64,000 nt of DNA from NCBI RefSeq assembly GCF_013702265.1, contig NZ_CP059348.1, forward strand, positions 2,914,001-2,978,000, written 5' to 3'. The translations under genes were made by a program, and so were the position numbers. The first letter of the stretch is position 1. Each line of letters opens with the position of its first letter. The stretch comes from Providencia rettgeri. GTDB lineage: Bacteria > Pseudomonadota > Gammaproteobacteria > Enterobacterales > Enterobacteriaceae. Shown piece by piece: positions 38,441-48,022 of the stretch. The notes under the pieces are model-generated. The model had not been told where the DNA came from and ran no database searches. It worked only from the letters and a program-made list of their open reading frames with translations.

Positions 38441-39325
38441 ATGCTACAAGAAAGTGTTATCAGAGAAATCATTCTCTGGATAGAACAATATTTAGAGTCG
38501 CGGCTCTCCCTTGATACCGTTGCTGATAAATCTGGATACACTAAATGGCACTTTCAACGATTATTTAAAACCCAAACAGGTCTCGCGTTAGGTGCTTATA
38601 TTCGTGCTCGTCGTTTATCCTGTTCTGCTGTTGCTTTACGCTTAACGAGCGATAGTATCATGGACATTTCACTACGCTATCGCTTTGATTCACAACAAAC
38701 TTTTTGTCGTGCATTCAAGAAACAGTTTGGTGTAACGCCTTCAGAATATCGTAAACGCTCAGGCTGGCATATTGAAGGATTCTGCCTTCCTCTTCGTGAA
38801 AGTAAAGAACTCGAAGCTCACGTGGAATTAGTCGAATTAAAAGAGATCCACTTAGTGGGAATGACTCATCGCTACACACAAGGCATTAACGAGTGGAACT
38901 TAAAAACTGAAGAGTTACGACGCCAGTATTGGAAAAACTTTTTAGATAAAAACAAGATTGTTGCCAAGAACTTGTATGCTATTCACGGAGTCGATACAAG
39001 CTCAGATGAAGAAGGCCGCTTCCTCTATTCCACTGCATTTGATGAAAACGATCTTGACGTCATGCCACCATTTACTAAAAAACTGATGGTTCCCGCTGGT
39101 AATTATTTGCAAATTAAATTTATCGGTAATTTACAAGGCACTGACTATAACGACATCATTTATACCGCTTATGGAAAAGTCCTGGCCGAGATGGATATTG
39201 CTCGCGGTTTAGGGGCTGATATTGAACATTATGTTTTAAAATCAACGCCAACTTATGAGGATTTTACTAACCACCCTCATACCTACATCCAAGAACTGAA
39301 TTACTATATTCCTGTGATTGCCTAA
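38441..39325 (+). CDS. Rob-like AraC/XylS-family regulator
   Basis: The 294-residue protein starts at 38441 with AAGG six bases upstream. The N-terminal ~105 residues are a two-HTH AraC domain very similar to Rob/MarA/SoxS: SGYTKWHFQRLFK, YIRARRLSCSAVALRLT, and YRFDSQQTFCRAFKKQFGVTPSEYRK. The C-terminal ~180 residues are a GyrI-like effector domain, as in Rob (289 residues). The C-terminal part is more diverged from E. coli Rob as I remember it, so this may be Rob itself or a paralogue. Rob proteins activate stress and multidrug efflux genes. Confidence 0.85.
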   Translation: MLQESVIREIILWIEQYLESRLSLDTVADKSGYTKWHFQRLFKTQTGLALGAYIRARRLSCSAVALRLTSDSIMDISLRYRFDSQQTFCRAFKKQFGVTPSEYRKRSGWHIEGFCLPLRESKELEAHVELVELKEIHLVGMTHRYTQGINEWNLKTEELRRQYWKNFLDKNKIVAKNLYAIHGVDTSSDEEGRFLYSTAFDENDLDVMPPFTKKLMVPAGNYLQIKFIGNLQGTDYNDIIYTAYGKVLAEMDIARGLGADIEHYVLKSTPTYEDFTNHPHTYIQELNYYIPVIA

Positions 39326-39329
39326 AAAC

Positions 39330-39357
39330 TAACAACCCGCTTTTACACGGGTTGTTA
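39330..39357. terminator. Bidirectional terminator between Rob-like and copper receptor genes
   Basis: TAACAACCCG (39330-39339) and CGGGTTGTTA (39348-39357) form a perfect 10-bp stem with an 8-base loop. On the reverse strand it is followed by GTTTTTAG, a T run suited to terminating the TonB receptor gene. Confidence 0.85.
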
Positions 39358-39379
39358 ACTTCATTCAGTGCTAAATAGA

Positions 39380-41422
39380 TTAGAACGTGACGTTCAATTT
39401 ACCCCAGAATGTTCTACCCGGCTCATTAACAGGGCTATTGGACGAATAACCAAATCCGCTATTACCTGCTAAGTTCAAGTGCTCGCTGTACGTTTTATCA
39501 AACAGGTTATCGACACCCGCACTCAGTTTCACACTTTCATTGATGCGATATGCCGCATTCATCGAAAATACCGTAAAGCCCGCGCTCTCACTGAAGTCTT
39601 TTCCGACAACGTTACCTTCGTTGATTGCTACGCGATCTTGGCGACTCACCATGCGTACCAGCCCCGTCGTTGTCCAATCACCTTTCTCCCACGTTAAGCC
39701 TAAACGGCTTTCCAACGGTGGCATTTGAGGCAGTGCACGTCCATCAGTTCTATTTTTCCCCCACGAATATGCAAGGCTTGCATCCGCTTTCCATTCATCA
39801 CTCAGCTGATAAGCGACGCCCATTTCACCGCCCATAATCATCGCATTGACGTTTTCAACTTGGCTCATTCTGGCGTTAGTTGGGCTATAGCGGAATAGAA
39901 TAAAATCATCGACGCGCCCGACATAAGCAGAAACCCATGCATTAGCCTTATCATCACTGTATTTCGCCCCAATATCTAACTGTGTTGTTTTCTCGGTTTT
40001 CACGTTATCAAAAACATTTTTACTGCCGTTCGGCCCCATTTTTGGCGAGAATAACTCCCAATAATCTGGGAATCTTTCTGTATACCCCACTCCGGCGTAC
40101 AGCATCACTGGCGTTTCAGGTAATGCATGTTCATAGCGAACGAAACCCGCTGGCATAACTGTATTGCGGCCTGAAGAGCCTACATCAGTGTAATTATCGA
40201 CTAATACGCGGTCTAAACGCCCGCCGCCAATCACTTTACCTTGCTCACTCGCCGTCCAAGTCACCTCACTGAATACCCCATAATCTTGGAATTCGGCATC
40301 TTTTTTCCAGCTATTATTACTGTTTTTACGGTGTTTATTGGTCTGCATGTCTGCCCCAGCGCGCAGTTCATAATCACTCCATAACCACGTTCCCATGACC
40401 CGGCCGCCCATCGTCTCGCGGTCAACACGCATTTTCATTGGCATATTCATCATCATGCCATGCCCGCCATGACCACCGCCCATATGCCCACCGCCTGATC
40501 CCATTGTGCTCGTTGGGCTACGTAATGAGTAGTTATCCATAATATGGTCGGCGTAGTTGTAATAAACGTTCCCTTCGATTTTATCGAATACCTCACCGAT
40601 ATTGCTTTTCTCGAAACGTAATCCTAAGCTTTCACGCTTGAATTGAGAGCCATCCATTCCTCGTCCTGCGTATCGCGCTTCACCATCACCTTTCCCTGCG
40701 GAGAGCTCGAGTAATGTATATTCATCTGGCGTCCAGCCTACTGCAACGTCCGCATTCCATTTATCCCATTTAGACGGTACTTTATCTCCGTTACCATCTT
40801 TATAGTCATTAGAACGAGATTTATTGCCAGTCAGGCGTACATAACCTTTCTCATTTCCTAAACTCACATCCGCATTCGCATCCCAACGCTGATTTGATGC
40901 TGTCAATGCACTCGCATTCCCTTGAATACCGCCCTCCGTAAAGACAGGTTTTTCACGCTCAAAACGCACAGTACCCGCTGAATTTCCAGGCCCCCATAAT
41001 ACGGTTTGTGGCCCTTTCACCATGGTGAGCAAATCAAAGTTTTCCGGTGAAATATAAGACGTCGGCGCATCCATACGGGAAGGACACGCACCCAACATTT
41101 CACTGTCATTCGTCATGATCTTAAGACGGGAACCAAACATGCCACGAAAAACAGGGTCACCATTCGTACCACCGTTACGGATTTGGGAGAAACCGGGGAT
41201 CGTTTTCAAGTAATCAGAGCCATCACTCGCGGGTACTGGCTGTCTTGGGGTTTTCGGCGATGTCGAAATAGTTAACGGCGAATCCACAGGAGCCGTGACA
41301 ATCATGACCGAACTATCGGTAATTAAACTTTGATTTTCTTCTTTAGCGAAAGCGGATGTTGATGCGATAGCCGAAATCACCAGCGCAGTTACAGGTGCGA
41401 ATTTAAAATTAATTGAGTTCAT
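39380..41422 (-). CDS. OprC-like TonB-dependent copper receptor
   Basis: The 680-residue outer-membrane protein has a signal peptide (1-26), an N-terminal plug (~40-165) and a C-terminal beta-barrel ending in ...WGKLNVTF. The plug has C113 and M117 in GACPSRMDAP (CxxxM) and the barrel has H293 and M295 in ADHIMDNY (HxM). The OprC copper site, as I recall it, is C143/M147 with H323/M325, so every ligand-to-ligand spacing is preserved. A Met/His/Gly-rich loop follows at ~311-331. The role is copper uptake. It lies downstream of a Met/His-rich DUF2946 gene on the same strand. Confidence 0.9.
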   Translation of the reverse strand: MNSINFKFAPVTALVISAIASTSAFAKEENQSLITDSSVMIVTAPVDSPLTISTSPKTPRQPVPASDGSDYLKTIPGFSQIRNGGTNGDPVFRGMFGSRLKIMTNDSEMLGACPSRMDAPTSYISPENFDLLTMVKGPQTVLWGPGNSAGTVRFEREKPVFTEGGIQGNASALTASNQRWDANADVSLGNEKGYVRLTGNKSRSNDYKDGNGDKVPSKWDKWNADVAVGWTPDEYTLLELSAGKGDGEARYAGRGMDGSQFKRESLGLRFEKSNIGEVFDKIEGNVYYNYADHIMDNYSLRSPTSTMGSGGGHMGGGHGGHGMMMNMPMKMRVDRETMGGRVMGTWLWSDYELRAGADMQTNKHRKNSNNSWKKDAEFQDYGVFSEVTWTASEQGKVIGGGRLDRVLVDNYTDVGSSGRNTVMPAGFVRYEHALPETPVMLYAGVGYTERFPDYWELFSPKMGPNGSKNVFDNVKTEKTTQLDIGAKYSDDKANAWVSAYVGRVDDFILFRYSPTNARMSQVENVNAMIMGGEMGVAYQLSDEWKADASLAYSWGKNRTDGRALPQMPPLESRLGLTWEKGDWTTTGLVRMVSRQDRVAINEGNVVGKDFSESAGFTVFSMNAAYRINESVKLSAGVDNLFDKTYSEHLNLAGNSGFGYSSNSPVNEPGRTFWGKLNVTF

Positions 41423-41603
41423 TTTTAGCCTATTTTTATCTGTTTCTTACTGCTATTGGCTCAATGAATTAATAACCACTCGGCTTCTTTTTAAAAATAG
41501 CCTAGCCTCCTGAAAATGAAGCTCAATTTCAGGATAAACGAAGTGGTTTTGTCCATTGAAGACAAAATACAGTTTTAAATTACGTTAAATAAAGAAATAA
41601 GAA

Positions 41604-42032
41604 TCAATAGGATGTGGGTGGTGCGCGAGCTAGCTGTAATGACCAAGGACGGATAATTCGTAATTGAATACAACGTTCGAAAGGAACAAAGATAGCGAGA
41701 GTTGCTAATTGGCGGATCACCGCAGCAACAAATAAAATCAAAAATGGGAAGTGAACAAGTAGTTGGCAGTAACCACACGCGATGTCTTCCATCGGTGATT
41801 GCCCGACTCCCGTCATCAGCATATGGTTCATCGCACCGCCATCTTCGCAATGTTCAGACAATGGCATTTCGTGATGCTGCTGCATCGAATGCTCCGCCAT
41901 TTCCCCATGCCCCATTGAGCAGTCGTTCATATGTGACATTGATTTTGAAATCAATGGCGCAACGAACAGCATCGCGACAGCGAGTAAGGCAAGGTAAGCG
42001 GCAAATTGTCGAATCGCGTGACGTAAATGCAA
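41604..42032 (-). CDS. DUF2946-like Met/His-rich membrane protein
   Basis: The 142-residue protein begins with an arginine-containing segment and a membrane helix (FAAYLALLAVAMLFVAPL). A loop of ~60 residues follows, dense in Met, His and Cys (HMNDCSMGHGEMAEHSMQQH), then CGYCQLL and another hydrophobic segment. This is the layout of DUF2946 proteins, often encoded next to copper-related TonB receptors. The start is TTG at 42032, because an in-frame stop lies six codons upstream. It precedes the receptor by 180 bases on the same strand. A copper-binding role is inferred. Confidence 0.75.
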   Translation of the reverse strand: MHLRHAIRQFAAYLALLAVAMLFVAPLISKSMSHMNDCSMGHGEMAEHSMQQHHEMPLSEHCEDGGAMNHMLMTGVGQSPMEDIACGYCQLLVHFPFLILFVAAVIRQLATLAIFVPFERCIQLRIIRPWSLQLARAPPTSY

Positions 42033-42220
42033 CGGTTTTCCGGTGTTTCATAGCCTATAGATGGGCGCAGATTGTATCGTAATAAGAGACTTATTGTTAT
42101 TGTTTTTTGACATTATTGTTAAGCATTAAATACTTAATTGAAATGGATCTTGTTTCTTATTTTACTGGTTAATCATAATAGGTTATTCATAGGTGAGAAC
42201 TTGCAATACATCTTTGAAAT

Positions 42221-42248
42221 AATAAAGGGAGCCTAAGCTCCCTTTATT
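42221..42248 (-). terminator. ccm operon terminal hairpin
   Basis: AATAAAGGGAGC (42221-42232) and GCTCCCTTTATT (42237-42248) form a perfect 12-bp stem with a CTAA loop, 33 bases downstream of the ccmH stop. On the reverse strand it is followed by ATTTC rather than a long T run. Confidence 0.75.
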
Positions 42249-42281
42249 CAGTCACATTAATGCCTGACACCCCGAAAACCG

Positions 42282-43355
42282 TTATTTACCTTCTGGTGCC
42301 TCTTTCTTCTCATGCAGCATCATCAGCGATTGCTCGACACTGCGCTCAATAATCTCTCGGCGCTGATCATTCTCAGGCAGTAGCTTTAACATCATCTGCC
42401 AAGCCGAAATGGCTTCAGGATAACGCCCCTGCTCGAACGCATTAAAGGCAAATATGCTGAGCGCTTTAACATTAGTTCGGTTCTTAGCAATCAGCTTTTT
42501 AAGTAGCTCATTACCTTCTTGATTATCACTTGGATCTGACGAACGGGTTAATACTTCCGCATAACCTAATGCGACCGCATCATCATCAGGGGACAAGCGG
42601 TAAGCACGCCCATAAGCATCGGTTGCCATGGTGGCGTTCCCTAATACCATCCCAATGCGACCAAGCATCACCCAGCCATCAATATTTTGCGGATCCTCTT
42701 GAAGGCGAGTACGTAACCCTAAAGCCAAGTTCTCCATCTCTTCATTATTCAATGGAAGCTCATTGGCATTCAGCGCTCTATCTAACAATGCTGGCGCTTG
42801 CTGGTAAGCCACATTCCAATCTTTCACTTTGCTGTAGCTACCCACTTCATAATACGCAGCACCTGCAACGCCCAGCGCTATCACAATGCCGGGGATATAC
42901 ACCCAAGCACTCGCACGGCTCGCTTCTGGCAGTGACTCGTCATCATCCTCTTGAGCGACTTGGCTGGCTCTGACACGTTTTTTAGAACGGGCGTAAATCA
43001 ACCATCCCCCAACCGCGATAGCCACAAATGGCATTCCCCATAACACCACGGTTAGCGGCGTTAATGGCGGGTTATACGTCACGAAATAACCATATCTCGC
43101 CACCATATAATCGACGATTTCATCGCGGCTTTTCCCCTCTTGCATCAGCTCATACACTTTCTGGCGCAAATCGAGAGCGATCATCGAGTTGGAATCAGCA
43201 ATACTGTTGTTTTGGCATTTCGGGCAACGTAACTCTTCCGTCAATTTACGAAATTGCTGCTCTTGCTGCTCATTTTCAAATGTGAAAACTTCCGTGGAAG
43301 CCAAGCTTACACCTGCGCTGAGCGCCCACATCATCAAGGCAATCACATATTTCAT
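42282..43355 (-). CDS. ccmH: Cytochrome c maturation protein CcmH (CcmH-CcmI fusion)
   Basis: The 357-residue protein combines a CcmH thioredox domain with a CcmI-type TPR domain, as in E. coli (350). A signal peptide (1-20) is followed by the LRCPKCQN motif (C44, C47), which keeps apocytochrome CxxCH thiols reduced. A membrane segment lies at ~104-122, and a second (~151-170) leads into a periplasmic TPR region (~190-345) that holds apocytochrome. It is the last gene of ccmCDEFGH and overlaps ccmG by four bases. Confidence 0.95.
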   Translation of the reverse strand: MKYVIALMMWALSAGVSLASTEVFTFENEQQEQQFRKLTEELRCPKCQNNSIADSNSMIALDLRQKVYELMQEGKSRDEIVDYMVARYGYFVTYNPPLTPLTVVLWGMPFVAIAVGGWLIYARSKKRVRASQVAQEDDDESLPEASRASAWVYIPGIVIALGVAGAAYYEVGSYSKVKDWNVAYQQAPALLDRALNANELPLNNEEMENLALGLRTRLQEDPQNIDGWVMLGRIGMVLGNATMATDAYGRAYRLSPDDDAVALGYAEVLTRSSDPSDNQEGNELLKKLIAKNRTNVKALSIFAFNAFEQGRYPEAISAWQMMLKLLPENDQRREIIERSVEQSLMMLHEKKEAPEGK

Positions 43356-43909
43356 TGATTTGCCTCCTTGCTATAACGATCCCACAGCGGCTTCAGCTCG
43401 TTTTGCCAAACGCGTTCATCAACCGCACCGGCATGGCGATAACGAATAATCCCTTGCCCATCAATTAAAAAGGTTTCAGGCGCGCCATACACACCGAGAT
43501 CAAGTCCCAGCATGCCTTGCCCGTCGAATAAACTTAATGCGTATGGATTACCCAATTCTCGCAGCCAACCGATCGCTTTTTGGCGATCATCTTTATAGTT
43601 CATCCCCACCACGCGGATCCCTTGGGACGCTAACTGATTCAAATATTGGTGCTCAGCGCGGCAAGTCGGGCACCATGTCGCCCAGACATTCAATAAAATT
43701 GGTTGCCCTTGGATCAATACCTTGGTGTCATATTCCTGCCCCGGATTTTCCAAGGATTCCAAACGGAAAACAGGTACTGGCTTGCCAATCAAGGCGGACT
43801 CTAGCAAGCGTGGATCATCCCCTTCAGCATTGCGTACCAATTGCCATAACAGCACGGCAGCAATCGCCGCAAAGATAACAAAAGGAATTAAAAAGACTTT
43901 ACGATTCAT
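43352..43909 (-). CDS. ccmG: Thiol:disulfide interchange protein CcmG/DsbE
   Basis: The 185-residue membrane-anchored thioredoxin has an N-terminal helix (FLIPFVIFAAIAAVLLWQLV) and the active site WATWCPTCRAEH (~77-88), the WCPTC typical of CcmG. GVYGAPETFLIDGQGIIRYR contains the cis-proline. It reduces apocytochrome c or CcmH in the periplasm before heme attachment. It overlaps both ccmF and ccmH by four bases. Confidence 0.97.
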   Translation of the reverse strand: MNRKVFLIPFVIFAAIAAVLLWQLVRNAEGDDPRLLESALIGKPVPVFRLESLENPGQEYDTKVLIQGQPILLNVWATWCPTCRAEHQYLNQLASQGIRVVGMNYKDDRQKAIGWLRELGNPYALSLFDGQGMLGLDLGVYGAPETFLIDGQGIIRYRHAGAVDERVWQNELKPLWDRYSKEANQ

Positions 43910-45837
43910 ACAGCTTCCCCTTGTAGCTTGCGACGACGATAACGCGAGTCAATCAGGCAACATAGTGCGCCTACTGCCATAAATACGCCACCCGCCCATA
44001 TCCAGCGGACAAACGGTTTATAGTACAAACGCAGTGTCCAGACATTTGGAGAGATCTCCTCACCCAGCGCCGCGTATAAATCACGGGTAACACCACCATC
44101 AATGGCCGCTTCAGTCATCACTGCACGGCTAGTGCTATAAAAACGTTTTTCTGGATGCAGCGTGGTGAGCACCTTGTCATTCTCTTTCACGGTGATAGTA
44201 CCAATCACCCCTTGATAATTCGGCCCATCCGCTTCATGTACACCATTAAATACAAAGGTATATCCACGAATAGCAATGCTATCATCCGGCTTCATTTTCA
44301 CATCACGTTCAATACTGTAATTCTGGCTAAAGGCGATCCCCACGATAGTCACCGCCAAACCAAGGTGAGCCAGTACCATTCCCCAATAGCTAGAAGTCAG
44401 TTTGATTTTTTTACTGATGCGCACCTTCATTTCAGCGAAGGCCAAAATAACAATCCAGCACGCCATCATTAACCCCAGTACCGTCAGTGCTTCGACTCTG
44501 TCTTGCATTAGCCAAGGCAGCAAGAAAGAGAGAACCAATGTCAGTACTAACGCTATTAGCAGCAATTTGCGGATAGCCGAAGGACGGTCACGTCCCCAAC
44601 GCACGAGCGGCCCAATACCCAGTAACAGCGCAAACGGCACCATCAAGGCAATAAACATGGTGTTGAAGAACGGTTCACCAATTGAAATCGTTCCCAAACC
44701 AATTTGTTTATGAATAAGTGGCAGCAATGTGCCTAACAACACCACCAACATGGCGGCTGTCAGAATTACGTTATTCCCTAATAGCAGGGACTCCCGAGAC
44801 CATAATGCGTTATTGACCTTAGAACGTACTTTATGACCGCGTATCGCAAACACCAATAGCGAGCCACCGATCACCAACACCATAAAGGCAAGAATGAATA
44901 GCCCACGAGCTGGGTCAGAAGCAAAGGCGTGCACCGAAACCAAGACGCCTGAACGGACTAAGAAGGTGCCCAATAAGCACAACGAGAAGGCAAATATCGA
45001 CAATAATAGCGACCATGCTTTGAAGGTGGCGCGCTGCTCAGTGACCGATAATGAGTGAATCAACGCAGTTCCCACTAACCACGGCATAAACGAGGCGTTT
45101 TCTACCGGATCCCAAAACCACCAGCCCCCCCAGCCTAATTCGTAGTATGCCCACGCCGACCCTAACATAATTCCCAGCGTTAAGAAGAACCATGCTGCCA
45201 ACGTCCAAGGACGTGCAAAACGGGTAAAGGAGCTATCTAAGCGACCACTGAGTAATGCGGCAATCGCGAAGGCGAAGGCCACCGAGAAGCCCACATAACC
45301 CATGTACAGTAATGGCGGGTGGAAAATCAGCCCCGGATCTTGCAGCAGTGGGTTTAAGTCACGGCCTTCAATCGGGAAGGCGGGCAAGGTGCGAGAGAAT
45401 GGGTTTGAGGTAAAAATGATAAACAGCAAAAAGCCGACGCTCACCATGCCCATTACCGCCAGCACGCGCGCCACAATATCCAGCGGCATACGGTAACTAA
45501 ATAATGCCACAGCAAATGTCCAGCCGCTCATTAACAGCACCCACAACAACAGTGACCCTTCATGGGCGCCCCATGTTGCCGCCACACGATACCAAATCGG
45601 TAATTGCGTGTTGGAGTTATTTGCCACGTAAGTGACAGAGAAATCATTCACCACAAAGGCATTAATTAAGACTAAAAATGCCCCTGCGATAAACAGAAAA
45701 AGCAGCCAGGCTAATGGTCTAGATGCCGCCATCAGGCGGGTATCATTACGCGCCACACCCCATAGTGGATAAAAAGAGAGTAATACCGAAACCCCTAATG
45801 CTAAACACAGCAGGATATTACCAATCTCAGGGATCAT
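43906..45837 (-). CDS. ccmF: Heme lyase subunit CcmF
   Basis: The 643-residue polytopic protein ligates heme to apocytochrome c together with CcmH. The tryptophan-rich WWD domain is clear in [20 protein letters not shown] (~235-254), and the heme-binding periplasmic histidine motifs appear in [10 protein letters not shown] and [14 protein letters not shown] large periplasmic domain sits near the C-terminus (~500-615). It overlaps ccmE and ccmG by four bases each. nrfE at 57703 is a paralogue. Confidence 0.97.
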   Translation of the reverse strand: MIPEIGNILLCLALGVSVLLSFYPLWGVARNDTRLMAASRPLAWLLFLFIAGAFLVLINAFVVNDFSVTYVANNSNTQLPIWYRVAATWGAHEGSLLLWVLLMSGWTFAVALFSYRMPLDIVARVLAVMGMVSVGFLLFIIFTSNPFSRTLPAFPIEGRDLNPLLQDPGLIFHPPLLYMGYVGFSVAFAFAIAALLSGRLDSSFTRFARPWTLAAWFFLTLGIMLGSAWAYYELGWGGWWFWDPVENASFMPWLVGTALIHSLSVTEQRATFKAWSLLLSIFAFSLCLLGTFLVRSGVLVSVHAFASDPARGLFILAFMVLVIGGSLLVFAIRGHKVRSKVNNALWSRESLLLGNNVILTAAMLVVLLGTLLPLIHKQIGLGTISIGEPFFNTMFIALMVPFALLLGIGPLVRWGRDRPSAIRKLLLIALVLTLVLSFLLPWLMQDRVEALTVLGLMMACWIVILAFAEMKVRISKKIKLTSSYWGMVLAHLGLAVTIVGIAFSQNYSIERDVKMKPDDSIAIRGYTFVFNGVHEADGPNYQGVIGTITVKENDKVLTTLHPEKRFYSTSRAVMTEAAIDGGVTRDLYAALGEEISPNVWTLRLYYKPFVRWIWAGGVFMAVGALCCLIDSRYRRRKLQGEAV

Positions 45838-46313
45838 GATGCATTGTCCTTATACATTGCAGCAGGACGTTTATGGTTTTCTTGCATCGCTTGCTCAATT
45901 TCTGGCGGTGTGTAGTTTTCATCATGTTTGGCTAACACTTCTTTCGCCATCACATGGTTATTCGGTTCTAATTCCCCTTGTACCACCACGCCTTGCCCCT
46001 CTTTAAATAAGTCAGGCAAAATACCGTCATAGCTGACGTCAATCTCAGCTTCCGCATCATAAACGGTAAACGTTACTTTCAGCGAGTCTGGGTCACGTAC
46101 AACTGAGCCCGGCATTACCATGCCACCCACGCGTAAACGCTGCCCAACTTCAGGCACTTTTTGCGTTTCTCTCTTCCCGTAAATCACTTCACCGGGGGTA
46201 TAAAACAGGTCGATACTGGAACTTAAGGCGTATAACACCAATGAAAAAGTCAGTCCAACACCTAAAATAATGGATGAAACCAACCACAATCGATTACGGC
46301 GACGAATATTCAC
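45834..46313 (-). CDS. ccmE: Periplasmic heme chaperone CcmE
   Basis: The 159-residue protein has an N-terminal membrane anchor (~9-29) and an OB-fold heme chaperone domain (~40-140). The heme-binding histidine is in [13 protein letters not shown] (~127-139, motif HDENY), which covalently holds heme before delivery to CcmF. Release of holo-CcmE from CcmC normally needs the CcmAB ATPase, which is missing from this cluster. Confidence 0.97.
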   Translation of the reverse strand: MNIRRRNRLWLVSSIILGVGLTFSLVLYALSSSIDLFYTPGEVIYGKRETQKVPEVGQRLRVGGMVMPGSVVRDPDSLKVTFTVYDAEAEIDVSYDGILPDLFKEGQGVVVQGELEPNNHVMAKEVLAKHDENYTPPEIEQAMQENHKRPAAMYKDNAS

Positions 46314-46522
46314 ATCCCCTCCCTGCGCGCTCTAGCGGCTTTTTGTCTTGCTTCTCGCGCTTGTTGCTGAACAATCGCGCTAAAAATCATTTTTCGTTGA
46401 ATATAGGTATGGATGCACAGTGCCGCTAATGGCAAAAGGGTTAGCGCAACCGCTAACCAAACATAAAATCCATATCCGCCCATGGCGATGAAGTCATTCC
46501 AAGAGGCAAAAGCACTATTCAT
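46310..46522 (-). CDS. ccmD: Heme exporter accessory protein CcmD
   Basis: The 70-residue single-pass protein has the N-terminal [21 protein letters not shown] and a basic tail rich in Arg/Ala. It forms a complex with CcmC and CcmE. It overlaps the ccmC stop by one base and the ccmE start by four, indicating coupled translation. Confidence 0.93.
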   Translation of the reverse strand: MNSAFASWNDFIAMGGYGFYVWLAVALTLLPLAALCIHTYIQRKMIFSAIVQQQAREARQKAARARREGM

Positions 46523-47274
46523 TATGATTTCCTCTCATGGCGATTTCCTCGCTTAGTCATCAGTTCCAGTACCCAAGGTCGGTTACGCTCTAACATTAAC
46601 AATTGGTTACGTAGACGAATTAGTGTCAACGAAATAAACAGGAATAAATACCCCAGAATAGCTAAACGTAATGGTGTACGCATCGCTGGGTTAATGCTTT
46701 CTTGCATACGTGTTGAGGGTTGATGCAGGGTTTGCCACCACTCAACTGAGTAGTGAATAATCGGCAAATTGATTACCCCAATTAACACTAAAATGGCAGC
46801 CGCTTTTCCTGCTGTACGGCGGTCATCAAAAGCGTGCCACAGGGCAATGACCCCAACATATAAGAATAACAGGATCAATTCAGATGTCAGGCGCGCATCC
46901 CATACCCACCAAGCTCCCCACATCGGTTTACCCCATGTGGCGCCGGTGACAAGCGCGATAAAGGTGAATACAGCTCCGACGGGTGCCATTGCGGCAATGG
47001 CTAACTCAGAAATTTTCATCTGCCACACAAGACCGATGAACGCCGTGATAGCCATAGTGGCATAAATCCCCATCGACCACATGGCCGCGGGGACGTGAAT
47101 ATAGATGATCCGGTAGCTATCACTCTGTGTTTTATCGGTTGGTGCAAAACCAAAGCCCCAAACCCAGCCCACCGCCAGAAAGATCACACTTAACACAATG
47201 AACACGGGAGCGAGTCGCCCACATATTTTATAGAGGTTCATTGGAATCGCTAATTGGTGAAGCTTTTTCCACAT
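46522..47274 (-). CDS. ccmC: Heme handling protein CcmC
   Basis: The 250-residue protein has six membrane helices and the WWD motif in WGKPMWGAWWVWDARLTSELI (positions ~126-146, key residues W, W, D), plus heme-ligand histidines in YIHVPAAMWS and LPIIHYSVEWW. It loads heme onto CcmE. The N-terminus MWKKLHQLAIP matches E. coli CcmC, where ccmB directly precedes. Here there is no ccmB, only a 136-base gap to napC holding a hairpin and a candidate FNR-type promoter. The ribosome site is weak. Confidence 0.96.
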   Translation of the reverse strand: MWKKLHQLAIPMNLYKICGRLAPVFIVLSVIFLAVGWVWGFGFAPTDKTQSDSYRIIYIHVPAAMWSMGIYATMAITAFIGLVWQMKISELAIAAMAPVGAVFTFIALVTGATWGKPMWGAWWVWDARLTSELILLFLYVGVIALWHAFDDRRTAGKAAAILVLIGVINLPIIHYSVEWWQTLHQPSTRMQESINPAMRTPLRLAILGYLFLFISLTLIRLRNQLLMLERNRPWVLELMTKRGNRHERKS

Positions 47275-47351
47275 AGTTAATAGCCCCGATTTATCTCACA
47301 AAATGCTGTGCATTAATATTAGCTACAATACACAAAAACCACGTAATTTTA

Positions 47352-47365
47352 TTGATTTATCACAA
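47352..47365 (-). promoter_or_regulatory. Candidate FNR site for ccmCDEFGH
   Basis: TTGATTTATCACAA (forward strand) matches the FNR consensus at eight of ten fixed positions. A TATTGT -10-like hexamer on the reverse strand at about 47330-47325 would put the site near -41, a class II position. It suggests that the ccm genes have their own anaerobic promoter. Confidence 0.35.
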
Positions 47366-47373
47366 ATACAACT

Positions 47374-47406
47374 TAGGCTAGCTGACTCAATTAGCCAACT
47401 AGCCTA
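47374..47406 (-). terminator. napC terminal hairpin
   Basis: TAGGCTAG (47374-47381) and CTAGCCTA (47399-47406) form a perfect 8-bp outer stem with further imperfect pairing inside. It lies five bases beyond the napC stop codon. No T run follows, so read-through into ccmC is possible. Confidence 0.55.
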
Positions 47407-47410
47407 TTTC

Positions 47411-48013
47411 TTAGAAGCCAGGTTCCACTTCTCGCATATCTGGTAACTTATGCGCAATACCTTTATGGCAATCAATACAGGTTTTTCCGTCTTTTAACGC
47501 TTGGTCATGCATTTTTGCAGCGACACTTTTTTGAGCGGTAAAATCCATATAGTCGAAGTTGTGGCAGTTACGGCACTCTTGGGAATTATTATCCTTCATC
47601 CGTCGCCACTCATTCTGCGCCATTTCGAGACGATGTTCTTCAAATTTCTGTGGTGTATCAATCACGCCAAAAATCTTACCGTAGAGCTCTTTACTGGCTT
47701 TGATTTTTCTCACCATTTTTGGCACAAACTCATGAGGTACGTGGCAATCTGGGCATGTCGCTCTCACCCCACTACGGTTAGTATAGTGAATGGTATCCAT
47801 ATACTCTTCGTAGACGTTTTCACGCATTTCATGGCAGCTAATACAGAACTCTTCTGTGTTGGCTTTTTCCATTCCGGTATTGAAACCGCCCCAGAAAATA
47901 ACACCGCCGACAAAACCGATAATCAACAACGTACCCAACGCTAAACGGCTTGGGCGCCACCACCACTGCCAAACTCGGCGAATGATCCCCGGTTTATCAC
48001 TTTTATTAGTCAT
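47411..48013 (-). CDS. napC: Tetraheme quinol dehydrogenase NapC
   Basis: The 200-residue NapC/NirT-family protein has one N-terminal membrane helix ([20 protein letters not shown]) and four heme motifs: CISCH, CPDCH, CRNCH and CIDCH. It oxidises quinol at the membrane and feeds electrons to NapB and NapA. It starts ten bases after napB and is the last nap gene. A hairpin follows it. Confidence 0.97.
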   Translation of the reverse strand: MTNKSDKPGIIRRVWQWWWRPSRLALGTLLIIGFVGGVIFWGGFNTGMEKANTEEFCISCHEMRENVYEEYMDTIHYTNRSGVRATCPDCHVPHEFVPKMVRKIKASKELYGKIFGVIDTPQKFEEHRLEMAQNEWRRMKDNNSQECRNCHNFDYMDFTAQKSVAAKMHDQALKDGKTCIDCHKGIAHKLPDMREVEPGF

Positions 48014-48022
48014 ATTCGCCCC

